DNA of 64,000 nucleotides from NCBI GenBank assembly GCA_947525005.1, contig CANNUY010000001.1, positions 124,001 through 188,000 of the forward strand, read 5' to 3'. Shown here one piece after another: positions 27,173-37,100 of the stretch. A program made the position numbers and the translations under genes. Each line of letters starts with the position of its first letter. The first letter of the stretch is position 1. The notes beneath the pieces are model-generated. The model was not told where the DNA came from, made no database searches, and saw nothing but the letters and a program-made list of their open reading frames with translations. Source of the DNA: an uncultured Candidatus Melainabacteria bacterium (GTDB lineage: Bacteria > Cyanobacteriota > Vampirovibrionia > Gastranaerophilales > Gastranaerophilaceae).

Positions 27173-29086
27173 ATGACGATTAAAAAACTTACTGTGGCAG
27201 CTGCACTTGCCGTTGGTATAACAACGTGTTCATTCGCCAGTGCTATGGCAGCTTGTCCATGTAATCAAAAACCTGTTGTTACAGCACCGTCATGTGGCTG
27301 TGCACAGGAACGACCTGTCGTAACAGGTCAAGCTTGTCCTTGTGAAGCGACTAAACCTACTTGTAGTGACCCTTCTGTTTCAACTTTGTGTCCTTCAACA
27401 CTTGATTTAGAAAAATCTACAATGCACCAAGTTTACGCTTATCCTAATGCAATTTATGGTTATAACAACTATACTGGCGATACAGCCAACAGCATTTTTC
27501 GAGGTGAAGGGTTTTCCGTTTCAGCAAGAGGACTATCTGAAACAACAAGTGGTGCAACAGTTGCTACCGATGGGTCAATAACAGGTGCTGCATCTTCTAT
27601 CCCTTGTCTTAACGACATAACTTCTCGTAATGGTGTTCCTATCATCAGAGATAACGCCAAAATGGACGGAAATTGCACTCCAATTCAGATGGAAACACAA
27701 AACTCATTAGAAGCAGTAAAAAAGACTCTTGTTCCTTACGACCTTAACAAATCAGGTTGTATAACAGGTGGCGCTGCTGACCTATCTCGTATGGACTCAT
27801 CTTTCCCTGATGTTCCTAATAGTTATTGGGCTTCTTGTGATATCACAAAACTTGCTATGAACGATGTCGTAGTAGGTTACCCAGATAGAATGTTCAAACC
27901 GTCTAGAAACATTTCAAGAGCCGAGTTTGCTACTATCCTAATTAAAGGGTTCAACAAAGAAGATTGTGCTAGCACAACTCATGCATTCCGTGACGTACCT
28001 TCTCATCACTGGGCTAATAGTATGATTGGTCAAGCTGTTCACGAAAACTTGCTAAAAGGATATCCTAACGGTTTATTCAAACCATCTAACCCTGTGACAA
28101 GAGCAGAAGTTATGTGTGCAATCGCAAAAGCTCTACCTTGTGAAATCGACCAATGTAAAGCAAACGAAATTTTATCAAAATACTGTGACGGTAAAACCGT
28201 TCCAACTTGGGCACAAATCCCTATCGCTAAAGCTCTTAATCAAGGTATCTTGAATAACACACCTAACCCTAACTTGATTGCACCATTCAAAGATGCAACA
28301 AGAGCAGACGTTGCTTCTATGATGCAATCTGCTAGACTTGCAGGTGGTTTTGATAAAAACCCTGCTACAGCTAACAACTGTTGTCCTGCAAAAGACGATA
28401 GAACTGCTTATGTAGAAAACCAAGAAATCGTTAAAATTCCTACACTTCAATTAGAGTTCAAAGACCAAGTAAACGCTAAATCATCACACGTTGGTCAAAG
28501 ATTCTCTGCTAACACACTTGAAGATGTAACTATTGACGGTAACTTGTATCCAGCAGGTTCAAAAGTAATGGGTAAAGTTGTTGAAGTAATCAGACCATCT
28601 GGTTGTCAAAAAGGTGCTTTAAAACTTGCCTTTACAGAAATTGAACACTGTGGCTGTAAAGCAACACTTCCACGTCAAATTTTGACAGCTCAAATTGATA
28701 AATCAAACACACCTAACATCATCTCAAGAATTGTTACAGCACCATTAACTTGGGCAGGTTCAATCGTTGGTGTTGTTGGTAGAACAACAGGTGGTATGTT
28801 ATCAAACTTGGGTAATGCCGTAGAAGACGTAAGTAGTGGTGTTGGTATCGCTCTTGGTGAAACTTTCCAAGGTCAATTCGGCGCCGCAGGTAGAAGTATC
28901 GTAGATGCTACTGTTGATACCGTAAAAGCACCTATCGACTTAACTAGAACTGCATTATCAGGTTCTATGGGCTTGTTACAAACTACAGGTGATGAAGTAG
29001 CTTATATGGTTGACGCTAAAGGTTACAAAATCTCTGCAATTAACCCGAAAGAACACGTAACTATTGCTTTCGGTTGTAGCGAATAG
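27173..29086 (+). CDS. Secreted SLH-domain protein
   Basis: The 637-residue protein begins with a clear signal peptide (LTVAAALAVGITTCSFASAMA). A cysteine-rich segment follows (ACPCNQKP, CGCAQERP, ACPCEATKP). Two full SLH domains lie at about 210-262 (FPDVPNSYWA, GYPDRMFKPSRNISRAEFA) and 272-325 (FRDVPSHHWA, GYPNGLFKPSNPVTRAE), with a degenerate third at about 340-390. SLH domains anchor proteins to pyruvylated cell-wall polymers. The C-terminal half holds a small beta domain (DGNLYPAGSKVMGKVVEV) and a Gly/Val-rich helical region, not an obvious OprB porin barrel. AAAAAGGAGG and codon choice suggest high expression. It may tether the outer membrane to the wall. Confidence 0.92.
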   Translation: MTIKKLTVAAALAVGITTCSFASAMAACPCNQKPVVTAPSCGCAQERPVVTGQACPCEATKPTCSDPSVSTLCPSTLDLEKSTMHQVYAYPNAIYGYNNYTGDTANSIFRGEGFSVSARGLSETTSGATVATDGSITGAASSIPCLNDITSRNGVPIIRDNAKMDGNCTPIQMETQNSLEAVKKTLVPYDLNKSGCITGGAADLSRMDSSFPDVPNSYWASCDITKLAMNDVVVGYPDRMFKPSRNISRAEFATILIKGFNKEDCASTTHAFRDVPSHHWANSMIGQAVHENLLKGYPNGLFKPSNPVTRAEVMCAIAKALPCEIDQCKANEILSKYCDGKTVPTWAQIPIAKALNQGILNNTPNPNLIAPFKDATRADVASMMQSARLAGGFDKNPATANNCCPAKDDRTAYVENQEIVKIPTLQLEFKDQVNAKSSHVGQRFSANTLEDVTIDGNLYPAGSKVMGKVVEVIRPSGCQKGALKLAFTEIEHCGCKATLPRQILTAQIDKSNTPNIISRIVTAPLTWAGSIVGVVGRTTGGMLSNLGNAVEDVSSGVGIALGETFQGQFGAAGRSIVDATVDTVKAPIDLTRTALSGSMGLLQTTGDEVAYMVDAKGYKISAINPKEHVTIAFGCSE

Positions 29087-29104
29087 TAAGTAAATCGTTC
29101 GCAC

Positions 29105-29149
29105 AAAAGCATAAACCACCTTTTTATTATAAGGTGGTTTATCGCTTTT
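29105..29149 (+). terminator. Rho-independent terminator of the SLH gene
   Basis: ATAAACCACCTT and AAGGTGGTTTAT form a 12-bp stem (29111-29142), flanked by AAAAGC and CGCTTTTT, 20 nt past the stop. Confidence 0.88.
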
Positions 29150-29185
29150 TATGTACACAGAACCTCTGAACATCTGCACCTATAT

Positions 29186-29211
29186 TGTTGGGGTAGAAAC
29201 CCCAACCTACA
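29186..29211. repeat. REP palindrome downstream of the RAYT gene
   Basis: GTTGGGGT, AGAA, ACCCCAAC then CTACA. Same sequence and orientation as the REP at 29806, so the transposase gene is bracketed by two direct copies. Confidence 0.9.
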
Positions 29212-29230
29212 TCTTAAAATTATTTTTTAT

Positions 29231-29761
29231 TTATTCAAAATTTATATTTGAAATATTTTTAACATCATCACAACTTCCCCAATCTCTTTCATAAAAATTA
29301 TTTTTTACATACTTGTCAAAAGAAGAATATTTCCAATCTTTTACAGCTTTTACTAAATCATGTTTTACAGGATTATAATGAACATAATTTATTTGATTAT
29401 TTAAATCTTCTTCGCTTAGGATTGTATGTTCAAAATATCGTCTTTGGAAAACTCCTTTTTCACCTTTATTTAAATAGCCGTAGGTTGGGGTTTCCACCCC
29501 AACATTAATATTATGTGTAAAATAATATTTTATTGATGTAATTATTTTAGGATACTCATCAATATTTTCAGGATTTAAAATCAAATGAATATGATCTGGC
29601 AATACACAAATTGCAATAATTTCATAATTAAAAAATTGTTTTGAATTATGAAAAGCTTTCCTTAATAATTCTATATTATCTATAAAAATACTTTTTCTAT
29701 TATAAGAAACCAAAATAATATGAACATAACTATTAGGTATAAATACTCTTTGATAATTCAT
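29231..29761 (-). CDS. REP-associated tyrosine transposase (RAYT, Y1 family)
   Basis: The 176-residue protein is a Y1 single-strand transposase of the TnpA-REP type. The HUH motif is DHIHLIL (H57, H59) and the catalytic tyrosine is probably Y126 in INYVHYNPVKHDLV, the family's YIH-NPV site. Family members cut REP hairpins. The gene is flanked by REP palindromes at 29186 and 29806. Residues 87-96 (VGVETPTYGY) are the translation of a third, inverted REP lying inside the gene at 29480-29505, so a REP seems to have entered the coding sequence without breaking the frame. It is probably expressed and possibly active. No ribosome site is obvious. Confidence 0.92.
   Translation of the reverse strand: MNYQRVFIPNSYVHIILVSYNRKSIFIDNIELLRKAFHNSKQFFNYEIIAICVLPDHIHLILNPENIDEYPKIITSIKYYFTHNINVGVETPTYGYLNKGEKGVFQRRYFEHTILSEEDLNNQINYVHYNPVKHDLVKAVKDWKYSSFDKYVKNNFYERDWGSCDDVKNISNINFE
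29480..29505. repeat. REP palindrome inside the RAYT coding sequence
   Basis: GTAGGTTGGGGTTTCCACCC followed by CAAC, inverted relative to the two flanking REPs. It is read in frame by the transposase gene and encodes VGVETPTY. Confidence 0.9.
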
Positions 29762-29805
29762 ATTTTTATTTTATTATAAACATTTTTAACAAAACCACTT
29801 ATTTT

Positions 29806-29832
29806 TGTTGGGGTAGAAACCCCAACCTACAA
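29806..29832. repeat. REP palindrome upstream of the RAYT gene
   Basis: TGTTGGGGTAGAAACCCCAA followed by CCTACAA. It is 44 nt before the transposase start codon. Confidence 0.9.
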
Positions 29833-29840
29833 TTTACAAA

Positions 29841-29902
29841 CCCATCAATTTATGTATTGCCGCAATTAATACATTACAAACCGTTTAATCGTACTCAATG
29901 AC
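29841..29902 (-). repeat. Repeat of the GTCATTGCGA family, inverted copy
   Basis: The reverse complement reads GTCATTGAGTACGATTAAAC then GGTTTGTAATGTATTAATTG and GGCAATACATAAATTGAT. It aligns closely with 61474-61540. It directly abuts a REP, as do other members. Confidence 0.7.
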
Positions 29903-29947
29903 AATTAAAAACATCAGGCAAGGTAGCAAATTCCACCCTACCTGATG
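29903..29947 (-). terminator. Terminator of the thioredoxin-like gene
   Basis: On the minus strand CATCAGG-TAG and CTA-CCTTGCCTGATG pair with a small asymmetry and run into TTTTTAATT. It is about 10 nt past the stop at 29956. Confidence 0.65.
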
Positions 29948-29955
29948 AAATGAAT

Positions 29956-30258
29956 TTATACGTATCTAAGCACAGTGTCTAAAAGTTCAGACTTTGTCCT
30001 GAACCCTGCAAACTGGGTTTGTATATCACCATGTTTAAACAGTATAAAGGTCGGGAAGGAGGTTATTCCATATTCTTGGGTTATCTGAGGAGATTTATAT
30101 GCATCAATTTTGCCAATATTTACCTCGCTATCACCTAACTCCTTTAATATCGGTTCTTCTTTTCTGCAATACTGACATAAATCACTCCCTATCATTATCA
30201 GCTTTAACCCATTTTTTACGTAATCCTTAAAAGTATCTTCATTCAACAGTTTCAACAT
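29956..30258 (-). CDS. Thioredoxin-like protein with CQYC active site
   Basis: The 100-residue thioredoxin fold has C28-Q-Y-C31 where classic thioredoxins have CGPC, followed by KEEPILKEL. It also has the cis-proline in TSFPTFILFKHG and the C-terminal GFRTKSELLD. It should be a cytoplasmic dithiol exchange protein with altered redox potential. A strong AAAGGAGAAAAAG leader precedes the ATG. It stands alone and is followed by its own terminator. Another small thiol-redox protein, the glutaredoxin at 2746, is in the window. Confidence 0.87.
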   Translation of the reverse strand: MLKLLNEDTFKDYVKNGLKLIMIGSDLCQYCRKEEPILKELGDSEVNIGKIDAYKSPQITQEYGITSFPTFILFKHGDIQTQFAGFRTKSELLDTVLRYV

Positions 30259-30483
30259 CTTTTTCTCCTTTTTCTTGCGACCTTGTTAATTATAGTCATT
30301 ACACATTTTCAGGATAATCTATTTTCATTTTTTAAAATTGGTCAACCGACTAATCACTAGGACTATTTTTTATAAAATTAATTCTCAAATATTACCCAAT
30401 CAGGTAATGTTACATGTTGAAAGAAATTAGTTTCTATGGTAGGCTATGCCTATCAATAAGTTATCTTAAAAAAGGAGTGTAAT

Positions 30484-32244
30484 ATGTTCTGTCCAAACTG
30501 TGGTAAACAAATCCCTGATAATGCAAATTTCTGCGAATTTTGTGGCGCAAGATTAAACAATAACAATAATCTTGCAAATAATGAAAATAATATATACAAT
30601 CATTCATATTATAAAAATGATTACAAAAAACAACCAAATACCAAGAAAAAACAAGAATTTTCATTTGGTAAAAGTTTCTTGAAAGGTGTCCTAACAATGA
30701 TACTAATATTATTAGGATTATTAGGATTAGTGTTTGCAAAATCTTATTTTTCAGATAATCTTTTTAGTCTAGATAAGATGAGATACCAGCAATATATTGA
30801 AGATCCATCTATGATTCCAGAACTTACAGAACCTGAAACGCTTAGTGGACTTGTTGACAATCTAAAAGAAGTTCAATCTTTCTTAGTTTTATATATGAAT
30901 TTCTCTGATGATGATATGGATACAAAGATGGAAACCTTTGACAAATACAGAAAAGAAATCTTAAAAATCCAAAAATTCAGTAATTCAAACCTTTTGCAAG
31001 AAAACGTAAAATATCAAATTCCACAAAACGAAAAAGAATTCAAAAAAATCCAAAAACAATATGCAAAAATCCTTGCACCTGTTGGTTTAATGGTAGTTGC
31101 AGATGATGGCTATGCAAAATATCATCTACAAGAAGATAACAGATTTACAGCAAAAAAATTCGGCAAACTTGTGCCAACAGATGTTGCTGAATATCTAAAA
31201 CTTCGTGCAAAATATTACCAAACAGTTATGAACAAAGATTCTTTGACTGTAAAACCATATAAACTTGCGCAAAGAATTGGTGATTATGAAAAATTCATGA
31301 ACTCACATAAAGAATTCAGATACTCTGATGAAGTTAACGACCTATTATTCTCATACGCATTTATTTATGCGTTCACATCAGATAGAACAGATATGGTATA
31401 CATAAACAAAAAGACTTTTGTAAAAAGTGATAAAAAATTCATGAAAAAATACCCAAATTCTCAACTAAAAACGATGTTTGGACATCTTGCAAGTTCAGCA
31501 AACGGCATATCTGAATCACAATTTGATGAAATGTATCCTTATGAATATGAAAAAGGGTTAAATGCAATAAAACCTGATAATTCAGAATTATCTGACATCT
31601 TCTCAACAGTGAGAAAAAATATTATGAGCCTAAAATCAGATGATAGCTATGAATACATCTATTCAGCAGAGTCTGATAGCTGGTTCAAATACGACGCAAC
31701 AAGACAACTTAAAAAAGGCGATATCATATTAGCTAGAACAGATTCAGGTTATGATATTTATGATTACAAATACAAAAAAACTAACCAAACACTAACAATA
31801 GGTGAACCTGTAAAATTTATAATCAAATCAGGAAAACTATTAGCATATCTTCCAAACCACCTTCAACTTAGTTGTATTGAATCAATGTACGGAAGCTTTA
31901 GCATGAAACCTTTATCTATCAGAGGAATTAAGAAATTTTTCCCTAACGTATTGATAATCAATATGGCGACATTTGGAGATACGTCTGTTCAAATAGATAA
32001 ACCATCAGGCGCTAAAACATATATGCTTATTTCAACTTCTGGCATGAGCTACGAAGGATATAAATTAAGTGGTAATGTGGAAATGGGCGAACTTGGAAAT
32101 ATCTTCACTGTAACATCAGACAGTGAAACCCAAGTAAACTTCACACCAAGTGGTGATGGGGATAATTATCATATTTATTTCACAACACAAGGCGCTCAAC
32201 CACAAGCAGATGCATCAGTTGAACAACCTGCTACTACAGAATAA
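30484..32244 (+). CDS. Zinc-ribbon membrane protein, function unknown
   Basis: The 586-residue protein starts with a zinc ribbon (C3, C6, C17, C20: CPNCGK and CEFCGA). An Asn/Lys-rich linker and one transmembrane segment (about 64-84, FLKGVLTMILILLGLLGLVFA) follow, then a long domain of about 500 residues likely outside the membrane. The pattern is that of zinc-ribbon domain-containing proteins such as TcaA/YvbJ-like ones, but the large domain is not recognised. AAAAAAGGAG precedes the ATG. The C-terminus ends in an Ala/Gln/Glu-rich tail (GAQPQADASVEQPA). A hairpin follows. Confidence 0.82.
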   Translation: MFCPNCGKQIPDNANFCEFCGARLNNNNNLANNENNIYNHSYYKNDYKKQPNTKKKQEFSFGKSFLKGVLTMILILLGLLGLVFAKSYFSDNLFSLDKMRYQQYIEDPSMIPELTEPETLSGLVDNLKEVQSFLVLYMNFSDDDMDTKMETFDKYRKEILKIQKFSNSNLLQENVKYQIPQNEKEFKKIQKQYAKILAPVGLMVVADDGYAKYHLQEDNRFTAKKFGKLVPTDVAEYLKLRAKYYQTVMNKDSLTVKPYKLAQRIGDYEKFMNSHKEFRYSDEVNDLLFSYAFIYAFTSDRTDMVYINKKTFVKSDKKFMKKYPNSQLKTMFGHLASSANGISESQFDEMYPYEYEKGLNAIKPDNSELSDIFSTVRKNIMSLKSDDSYEYIYSAESDSWFKYDATRQLKKGDIILARTDSGYDIYDYKYKKTNQTLTIGEPVKFIIKSGKLLAYLPNHLQLSCIESMYGSFSMKPLSIRGIKKFFPNVLIINMATFGDTSVQIDKPSGAKTYMLISTSGMSYEGYKLSGNVEMGELGNIFTVTSDSETQVNFTPSGDGDNYHIYFTTQGAQPQADASVEQPATTE

Positions 32245-32251
32245 GTCTTTT

Positions 32252-32281
32252 GTCGTGTTCAATGATATCGTTGAACACGAC
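32252..32281 (+). terminator. Hairpin after the zinc-ribbon gene
   Basis: Perfect 11-bp stem GTCGTGTTCAA / TTGAACACGAC, 7 nt past the stop. It resembles the asd hairpin at 4916 in both sequence style and lack of a strong U-run. Confidence 0.65.
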
Positions 32282-32306
32282 CTACAACCTACAACTTTTA
32301 GTAGTA

Positions 32307-32340
32307 TTGACAAAATAAAAAATATAGTAAATAATAAAGA
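32307..32340 (+). promoter_or_regulatory. Promoter for the structured RNA
   Basis: Consensus -35 TTGACA at 32307-32312 and an AT-rich -10 region (AATAAT 32330-32335 with 17-bp spacing, or TAATAA two bases on) place initiation near 32340, where the RNA's terminal stem begins. Confidence 0.6.
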
Positions 32341-32543
32341 TACAGGGTGACACCTTGAGAAAGTGTCAAGTGCCCTTAGAAGTCTGACGGTTCTTTACCT
32401 ATGTGGTTGAGAACCGTTTCTTATTATGTATAAAATATATTGAAATTATCCATATAGACCCCCTTTCTAGTCGAGAACTAACCCGAAGTCTGTAATATCT
32501 TGTCGATTAGTTGTTCATAGAAAGAGCACTCGTTACCCTGTAT
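32340..32543 (+). ncRNA. Structured small RNA of about 204 nt (6S RNA candidate)
   Basis: No reading frame explains this region. Its ends pair: ATACAGGGT (32340-32348) with ACCCTGTAT (32535-32543). Inside are a hairpin GACAC...GTGTC (32349-32368), a pairing AGTGC-CTT with AAG-GCACT that extends the terminal stem, a hairpin CGGTTCT...AGAACCG (around 32388-32416), and AGAACTAA with TTAGTTGTT near the 3' side. A consensus promoter ends exactly at its 5' end, and weak T-runs follow. Size, terminal closing stem and internal open region fit 6S RNA, which binds RNA polymerase. SRP RNA, RNase P RNA and tmRNA signatures are not seen. A novel RNA is the main alternative. Confidence 0.55.
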
Positions 32544-32659
32544 AATTATTTTAATATATTTACCGTTTTTTGTCTATTTATTAATCAAGTACAAAACATT
32601 AAAAAATATCGCTTTAAGCAAATAAGCTATTTTGTGTGAATGGCTTTCTAAACATATTT

Positions 32660-32686
32660 TATTAAGGTGGAAACCCCAACCTACAA
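32660..32686. repeat. Degenerate REP palindrome
   Basis: The left arm has decayed to TTATTAAGGT, while the right arm GGAAACCCCAACCTACAA is intact. It sits just before the stop of the minus-strand glycosyltransferase-like gene. Confidence 0.75.
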
Positions 32687-32703
32687 TATACAAAACCGTT
32701 TAT

Positions 32704-34182
32704 TTACGGATTCAACTTAATCAAATCCTCATACATTCTATCAAAAATCTCGTCCCAATTCCCAACTTCTTTTTGACGATACAATTTTACACTATCATAC
32801 CAATCACATTTTGTTAAATCTAAATGCCATCTCCAATTATAATTGTATGGCAACAAAATCCAACAAGGAATATTCATAGCGCCTGCTAAATGTGCAAGTG
32901 ACGTATCATTACAAATAACCAAGTCCAAATTCTGTAAAGCACCTGCTGTATCAGAAAAATTCTTAACGGTTTTTCCAATATCAACAATATCATAATCGTT
33001 TATAATCTTTTCTAAATCTTCTGCACCCTCAAATGTTTGGAACGAATAAAACTTGGTATTCTTTATTCCAAAAAGTTTTAAAAACGAAGTTATTTCAATA
33101 ACTCTGTCCATCTCATAATGTGTATTACCACGCCATTTAATACCAATCTTAAACTTGTCGTTATCAAAATATGTTGATTTATATCGCTCAATCTTTTCAG
33201 GCAAAGCCTTCAAATATCCTTCACGACCGATAAACATATTTGTTTCGTCAAGTCCCAATACATAAGGCAAACTCAAAATCGGAACGTGATAATCAAAATG
33301 CATTACTGATTCGTGGTCAAACAATCTCATAACGTATATATCTGGGTAGTTTTCTTGAAAAAGCTCTACTAAAGGCACTTGTGGTTTGAAAATAAGTTTT
33401 TTACATTTCTGTTTCAATAATGGCAAATATCTTGCAAACATCAAGACATCACCAAATCCAGCTTCATAATATGTATAAACCGTCTTATCTGAAATATCAG
33501 TCTTGCCGTCCCAAATAGGTGCATTTTTAATCAAGTTAGGATAAGTCGTTTGCTGTGTCATAATTGCACTTTGTCTACATAATCTGCTTTCAAAATATTC
33601 CAAACCGTGTTTATAATCACGGTTTCTAAAATAAGTTATTCCTGTAAAATATCTTGTTTCCATATCGTTAGGACAAAGTTCAACAGCTTTTTTATAATAC
33701 TTTATAGCTTTTTCTGGTTCAGAAAGATTGTTATAAATTAATCCTAAATTAAAATAAGAATCAGGATTAGAAGGCACAAGCTCAATAGCTTTTTCATACA
33801 TTTTTATTGAATTATCATAATCCCCTGCATGTTTGTATGCAGATGCTATATTGAAAGTATAATTAAAGCTTTCTGGCATATACTTCAATAACTCTTGATA
33901 AATCAAAATCGCTCTTGGTGCATCTTCCATCTCAAGATAAACTTTTGCCAAATTCTCATAAAAATAAGGTTCAGGAGTAATGGCAAGTGCTCGTTTTATA
34001 AATTCTTCTGCTCGACTAAGTCTAAACTTTTGAAGATTTATAATCCCCAAAAAGTTTAAAACTTCAGCATGCTCAGGGTTTTGCTCAACTATCTGAGTAT
34101 ACATAGTTTCTGCTTCATCAAGTTTACCCTGTTTATGAAGTTCAAATGCTTGTTTAAATAATTCTTTTTCGTCTGTAATCAT
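32704..34182 (-). CDS. TPR-repeat protein with C-terminal glycosyltransferase-like domain
   Basis: The 492-residue protein has about five or six TPR units over residues 1-200 (for example PDSYFNLGLIYNNLSEPEKAIKYYKKAV). A GT-B-like domain resembling families 9/41 follows: EAGFGDVLMFARYLPLL, KIGIKWRGN and NDTSLAHLAGAMNIPCW, which make the nucleotide-sugar site. Such proteins probably modify cell-surface or protein targets. The ATG overlaps the stop of the upstream helicase gene by one base (TAATG), so the two are translationally coupled. The acceptor is unknown. No signal peptide is present. Confidence 0.88.
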   Translation of the reverse strand: MITDEKELFKQAFELHKQGKLDEAETMYTQIVEQNPEHAEVLNFLGIINLQKFRLSRAEEFIKRALAITPEPYFYENLAKVYLEMEDAPRAILIYQELLKYMPESFNYTFNIASAYKHAGDYDNSIKMYEKAIELVPSNPDSYFNLGLIYNNLSEPEKAIKYYKKAVELCPNDMETRYFTGITYFRNRDYKHGLEYFESRLCRQSAIMTQQTTYPNLIKNAPIWDGKTDISDKTVYTYYEAGFGDVLMFARYLPLLKQKCKKLIFKPQVPLVELFQENYPDIYVMRLFDHESVMHFDYHVPILSLPYVLGLDETNMFIGREGYLKALPEKIERYKSTYFDNDKFKIGIKWRGNTHYEMDRVIEITSFLKLFGIKNTKFYSFQTFEGAEDLEKIINDYDIVDIGKTVKNFSDTAGALQNLDLVICNDTSLAHLAGAMNIPCWILLPYNYNWRWHLDLTKCDWYDSVKLYRQKEVGNWDEIFDRMYEDLIKLNP

Positions 34183-37100
34183 TATAAATAATTTGTTATC
34201 CTATTAACGCAAGCTTCTGATGAAACTAACCATTCTCTGTATGAGAATCTGCAAACCTTAAATCCACAACGCTCAATAATAGCTTGTTTTTTCATATTCT
34301 TCATAGAAGTTTTTGTATTATCAGCAACCCCATCACATTCGATTACAAATTTATTGTTCACAACTAAGTCGGCACTTACACCACCTAAATCAACACCTGC
34401 TCGAACTTCATAACCTAATGTTCTCAATGTTTCTGCCACTTCTCTTTCAAAAGAATTCTTATATGTATTTTCATCAAGCTCGTGATTAACAATCTTTTCG
34501 TGTTTTTCTTCGTATTCTTTGATATATGAAACATAACTTCTAAACAAACCTTCAGGTAATTCTGAACAATCTTTTGAAACGAAATTTATCATTTGTTTTT
34601 TCGCCCTTGTGATTGCTACATTGAATAAGTTTGGTTTTTGTAAGAATGTTATACTTTGTGGGAAACTGTTATTAGCAAACGCCCAAGAGATTAGGATTAT
34701 ATCCCTTTCATCACCTTGAAAAGTATGCGCTGTACCAATCTCAATTTGGTGTTTTTCCATCATATAATCAGAAATAACTTTGCTAACTGAAATTTTCAAC
34801 TGTTCAACCTGTGCTCTAAATGGTGAAATTATACCTATTGATACAGGATTATCTGGGTTTTCACGTTCATTATCCACAATAATCTCGTGCAAACGTTTTA
34901 CCAATGCTTCAATCTCAGGAAGGTTTCTAGTCGCATCAGCATCAACCTTTCCATCAGGTACTTCTACAATTTCTAACACTTTTTCATTAGGGTCATCTTT
35001 TTTCATTACCCTTATTCTATTTCCATAAAACTCTTTATTTGAGAAATTAATAATCGGTGGCAAACTCCTGAAATGTTCATCAAGAAGAACTGGTTTCATT
35101 GAATAATAGTTTGCGATATCAAACATAGAATTTGTTCTAAATCTCCACATAAGTTGATATCTGTCTGCAACCTCATATTTACTCATAAACGATTGTTCTT
35201 TTGCTGATTCCAAGAAAGAAAGGTGTGGAAGCTGTTTATCATCACCAACAATTACAGCTCTTTTTGCACGATAAAGAATAGGGAAACAACTCGCAATATC
35301 ACATTGAGAAGCTTCATCAATAATCGCTACATCAAACAATCCTGGTTTCATTGGTAATGAGCCTGAAACAGCATAAGTTGTAACACACCAACAAGGGAAT
35401 GCTTCTAATAAAGGTTTAAAGTCCTCTGCCTCTAATAATCTGTTTTGAAGACTCTTTTTTCGCTCAACCAAAGACTTAGAATGAACATACAGCCTTTGAC
35501 GTTTGGTTTGGTCACGCATCAAGCCTTTTAATGCGTTTCTTCGTTTATTAATAAGTATATTTTTAACAAGTTTGTTTTGTTTTTTCTTTAATGTTCTTAT
35601 CTTTTCAGTAATAACATGAACATTACCAAGATTTTGGATTTCTGTTTCTATATCTTTTGCCTTACAAACAATATCAGCTAATTCAAGTTCATCATTAAGC
35701 TTTAAAATATTTGCTTGTGTCGGTGTAAAGTCGTTTAGTCCAAGAAGTTTTTTCAACTTATTAACAGAAGTATAGTTGTTTACTGAGGCAAAAAATCCTG
35801 ATTTTGCAAGGTTTTTTTCCATATCTTCTGAAATTGTCTTAATATCTTCTATTGTTTCTCTAGAAAGTTTAGACTTTATAAACTCCATCGAACCAGACAT
35901 TTTTTTCTTCTCTGTAGCCTCTTGTTTTACTTCTGTCCATTCTTTTTCAAGCTTAATTATTTTTTCAGCTTTTTCTTCTAAATCTCTAATAGAATTTAGT
36001 AAATCGTCCATATCAGAAACATCAACAAGAACATTACTTTCAACATCTTCATCAAGGTCAACCTTATTTGATAACAAATCTTGAAGCTGATAACTAAGTT
36101 GTTTTTGATAATTCAATCTACCTGCTCTCAAAGCTAAATAAGGCGCACCAAGTTCATTAAGCCTATCAGCAACAACATCAACAGCTTTGTCCATTCTAGA
36201 GGCAACAAGCACCGTTTTACCGTTTGCAATCAAATGAGCCACAAGGTTTACAATCGTTTGAGATTTACCCGTACCTGGAGGACCATATACAGACACAAGT
36301 TTACTTGTTTCAATATTTTCAATAACATTTGCTTGAGAATCACTCAATGCTAAAGGTGTTATCGGGTTAAAATGTTCGTTCGTTTTTTGAGGAATTTGAA
36401 CAGATTTTGACTGGATATATTCTTCATTTATCACATTCAAAACAGTTTCTCTGTACACTCCACTAGGTTTCTCTGCAATCTGAGTAAGCTCGTGAAGAAC
36501 TCCTGCTGTCACAGAAGGTCTTTTTGTAAGAATAATTGCACATTGATTTGTTAAAGTAACTTTCTCTACTTTTGTATGTTTTACAGGAGTATATTCCTCA
36601 GAGTCATCATCATTATCTGAATGGTCGTCTGACTTTGAACTCGTTTCTTTTGAAATATTATCTTCATCAATATCATCTGAGTGGTCTAAAACGATATTTA
36701 TATCAGGAATAATAGATTTTAATGTCGTTAAGAAGATTTCCATTTTTTCTTCTGTTATCGGAAGCGTAGGCACAACATCTAATAAACCCTCTAAAAATGA
36801 TTCCGTTTCTTCCTCATCACCTGTTTTTTTGATAAGAGATGCTAAAGCACCTGTGTTCAAAGACAAAAATTCATCTGTAAGCATACAATTTATGTTTACA
36901 CCATTACGTTCTAAACGACAAGGCATATATAATAATGGGGTTAAAAACTCAGATTTTTTCTTGCTTTTAGGGTTTCCACCAACAAGAAACATATAACCAT
37001 ATATTAAATATTTTTCTTTTTGGTTAAGCTCACTTTGAATCATAAGCTCAGTAATTTTACTATCACTACCATCTAGTTTTAAGTATTCAATATCAGAGGT

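Noticed and set aside
5020..29832. REP palindromes as a possible CRISPR array
   Set aside because: Copies are thousands of bases apart, occur in both orientations, and have no regular spacers or cas genes.
32340..32543. Riboswitch, SRP RNA, RNase P RNA or tmRNA for the structured RNA
   Set aside because: No gene follows in the same direction to be regulated, and the conserved sequence cores of these RNAs were not found.
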